A program made the position numbers and the translations under genes. From Cellulosimicrobium marinum (GTDB lineage: Bacteria > Actinomycetota > Actinomycetes > Actinomycetales > Cellulomonadaceae), in contig NZ_JAJBZH010000001.1 in the NCBI RefSeq assembly GCF_020551945.1, forward strand, positions 1 to 64,000: a stretch of 64,000 bases of DNA, given 5' to 3'. Below, one piece after another: positions 63,194-64,000 of this stretch. Under the pieces are notes generated by a model. The model was not told the DNA's origin and did not search any database. It worked only from the letters and a program-made list of their open reading frames with translations. Each line of letters begins with the position of its first letter. Position 1 is the first letter of the stretch.

Positions 63194-63658
63194 TCAGCCC
63201 CAGGTGAGCAGCTCCTCGCCATGGGCGGCCCACGCGCCGACCTCCGCGAGAGGCGTCACGTCACCGGGCGAGCCCTCCAGGGCGACCACCGGGCAGACCG
63301 CCGACCGGCCGCCCGCCCGCACCGCCTGCGGGTCCCACGTCACGAGCACGGTGCCGCGCTCCACGTGGTCGCCCTGCGCGACGTGCGTCGTGAAGCCCTC
63401 GCCACCGAGCTTGACGGTGTCGATGCCGAGGTGGACGAGGACGGCGCGACCGTCGTCGTGCTGCACGACGAACGCGTGCGGGTGCAGCTTGACGACCGTC
63501 CCCGTGACGGGGGCGACGGCCACCCCGCCCTGAGCGTCGTCGGGCTCGACCGCGAGGCCCGGCCCGACGAGCCCCGCCGAGAACACCGGGTCGTCGACGT
63601 CGCTCACGTCGACGACGGTCCCCGTGACGGGCACGAGGACGGTCAGGGGCGCCGCCAT
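63194..63658 (-). CDS. PTS glucose-type EIIA component
   Basis: 154 residues from ATG 63658. IIA-Glc/Crr fold: VTGTVVDVSDVDDPVFSAG, then H61 (KLHPHAFVVQ) and the phosphorylated H76 in AVLVHLGIDTVKL. Overlaps the EIIB stop by one base. Receives phosphate from HPr and passes it to EIIB; sugar specificity (glucose, N-acetylglucosamine or a beta-glucoside) would be set by the EIIC outside the window. Confidence 0.92.
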   Translation of the reverse strand: MAAPLTVLVPVTGTVVDVSDVDDPVFSAGLVGPGLAVEPDDAQGGVAVAPVTGTVVKLHPHAFVVQHDDGRAVLVHLGIDTVKLGGEGFTTHVAQGDHVERGTVLVTWDPQAVRAGGRSAVCPVVALEGSPGDVTPLAEVGAWAAHGEELLTWG

Positions 63659-63888
63659 CAGCGCAGGTCCTCGATGTCGGAGGCGATGTTGTCCGCGTCC
63701 GGGCCGACGATGACCTGGATCGCGGCGCCGGTCCGCACGACGGCGATCGCCCCTGCCGCGGTCAGCGCGGCGTCGTCGACGAGCGCCGGGTCCTCGACCT
63801 CGACGCGCAGGCGCGTGATGCACGCCTCCAGGTCGACGACGTTCTCGTCGCCGCCGAGGCCGCGGAGGATCTGCTCTGCCTTGCTCAC
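63658..63888 (-). CDS. PTS glucose/N-acetylglucosamine-type EIIB component
   Basis: 76 residues from GTG 63888. The phospho-cysteine is C23 in NVVDLEACITRLRVEV, the classic EIIB signature; LGGDENV and VIVGPDADNIASDI are also family-typical. A free-standing EIIB upstream of EIIA on the minus strand; the 112 bases between its start and the window edge contain no further gene and presumably the promoter or the end of the next gene. Confidence 0.93.
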   Translation of the reverse strand: MSKAEQILRGLGGDENVVDLEACITRLRVEVEDPALVDDAALTAAGAIAVVRTGAAIQVIVGPDADNIASDIEDLR

Positions 63889-64000
63889 GGGGTGCTCCTC
63901 GTGTCCGTCCGGCGGGAGCCGGTCAGGTGTCCCGGCCGGCTGCCGTGCCGGTCGGGTGCGCGGGGTGCGCGGGGTTTCTGATGCCGCGGGCGCCGAGCCG

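Overview
The window is very GC-rich (third codon positions are almost all G or C), with tightly packed genes, many GTG starts and 4-base ATGA/GTGA overlaps. Together with WYL, SARP and SoxR regulators, GlnR-type boxes and actinobacterial-style CopD-CtaG and HemD-wHTH fusions, this points to an actinobacterium. A Cellulomonas/Cellulosimicrobium-like member of the Micrococcales is my inference from gene content, not something I could test.

Layout. (1) 1-276: end of an IS5-type insertion sequence, cut by the window edge, followed by a small hypothetical gene and a degraded stretch. (2) 884-13593: an eleven-gene operon for a phage-tail-like contractile injection system (eCIS type): sheath, tube, small assembly proteins, a 922-residue proline/alanine-rich protein, second tube protein, LysM protein, spike, gp25, gpJ-like and gpI-like baseplate proteins, and a last protein with zinc ribbons, one membrane span and a predicted extracellular beta-sandwich. 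A convergent STAND-ATPase/SARP regulator (13517-16558) faces it. No AAA+ ATPase, PAAR tip or toxin of this system lies inside the window. (3) 16693-18953: an aminotransferase, a deazaflavin-type reductase, an orphan Phd antitoxin and a small membrane protein. (4) 19150-22799: 2-oxoacid dehydrogenase E1-alpha, E1-beta and E2 behind a strong inverted repeat. (5) 23109-35304: a complete nitrate/nitrite assimilation and siroheme operon with GlnR-type boxes. (6) 35562-37619: an MFS exporter divergent from soxR with a SoxR box between them. (7) 37660-47281, minus strand: a MoxR/DUF58/VWA (Bat-like) operon followed by a two-subunit ABC exporter. (8) 47420-55206: CopD-CtaG fusion, AbiEi-like protein, S9 peptidase, alpha/beta hydrolase and WYL regulator. 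(9) 55618-58531: glycosyltransferase, acyltransferase and MATE transporter cassette bracketed by two copies of the WYL regulator, the second truncated. (10) 58949-63169: NTF2-like protein, trypsin-fold protease, small beta protein and thioredoxin-NHL protein. (11) 63194-63888: PTS IIA and IIB.

Several short dispersed repeats overlay these genes. The most striking is a 44-bp palindromic element found four times, always inside coding sequence and always in the same reading frame (E2 linker, nitrate reductase tail, its FAD partner, NirD N-terminus). A second (58-60 bp) element occurs once between genes and once in frame inside the thioredoxin-NHL gene. Two families of intergenic palindromic repeats fill most of the longer gaps.

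How the parts work together: the nitrate operon imports nitrate, reduces it to nitrite and then ammonium, and makes the siroheme that NirB needs. The injection-system operon looks like one transcription unit ending in a candidate membrane-docking protein. The SoxR-MFS pair is a redox-stress efflux unit.
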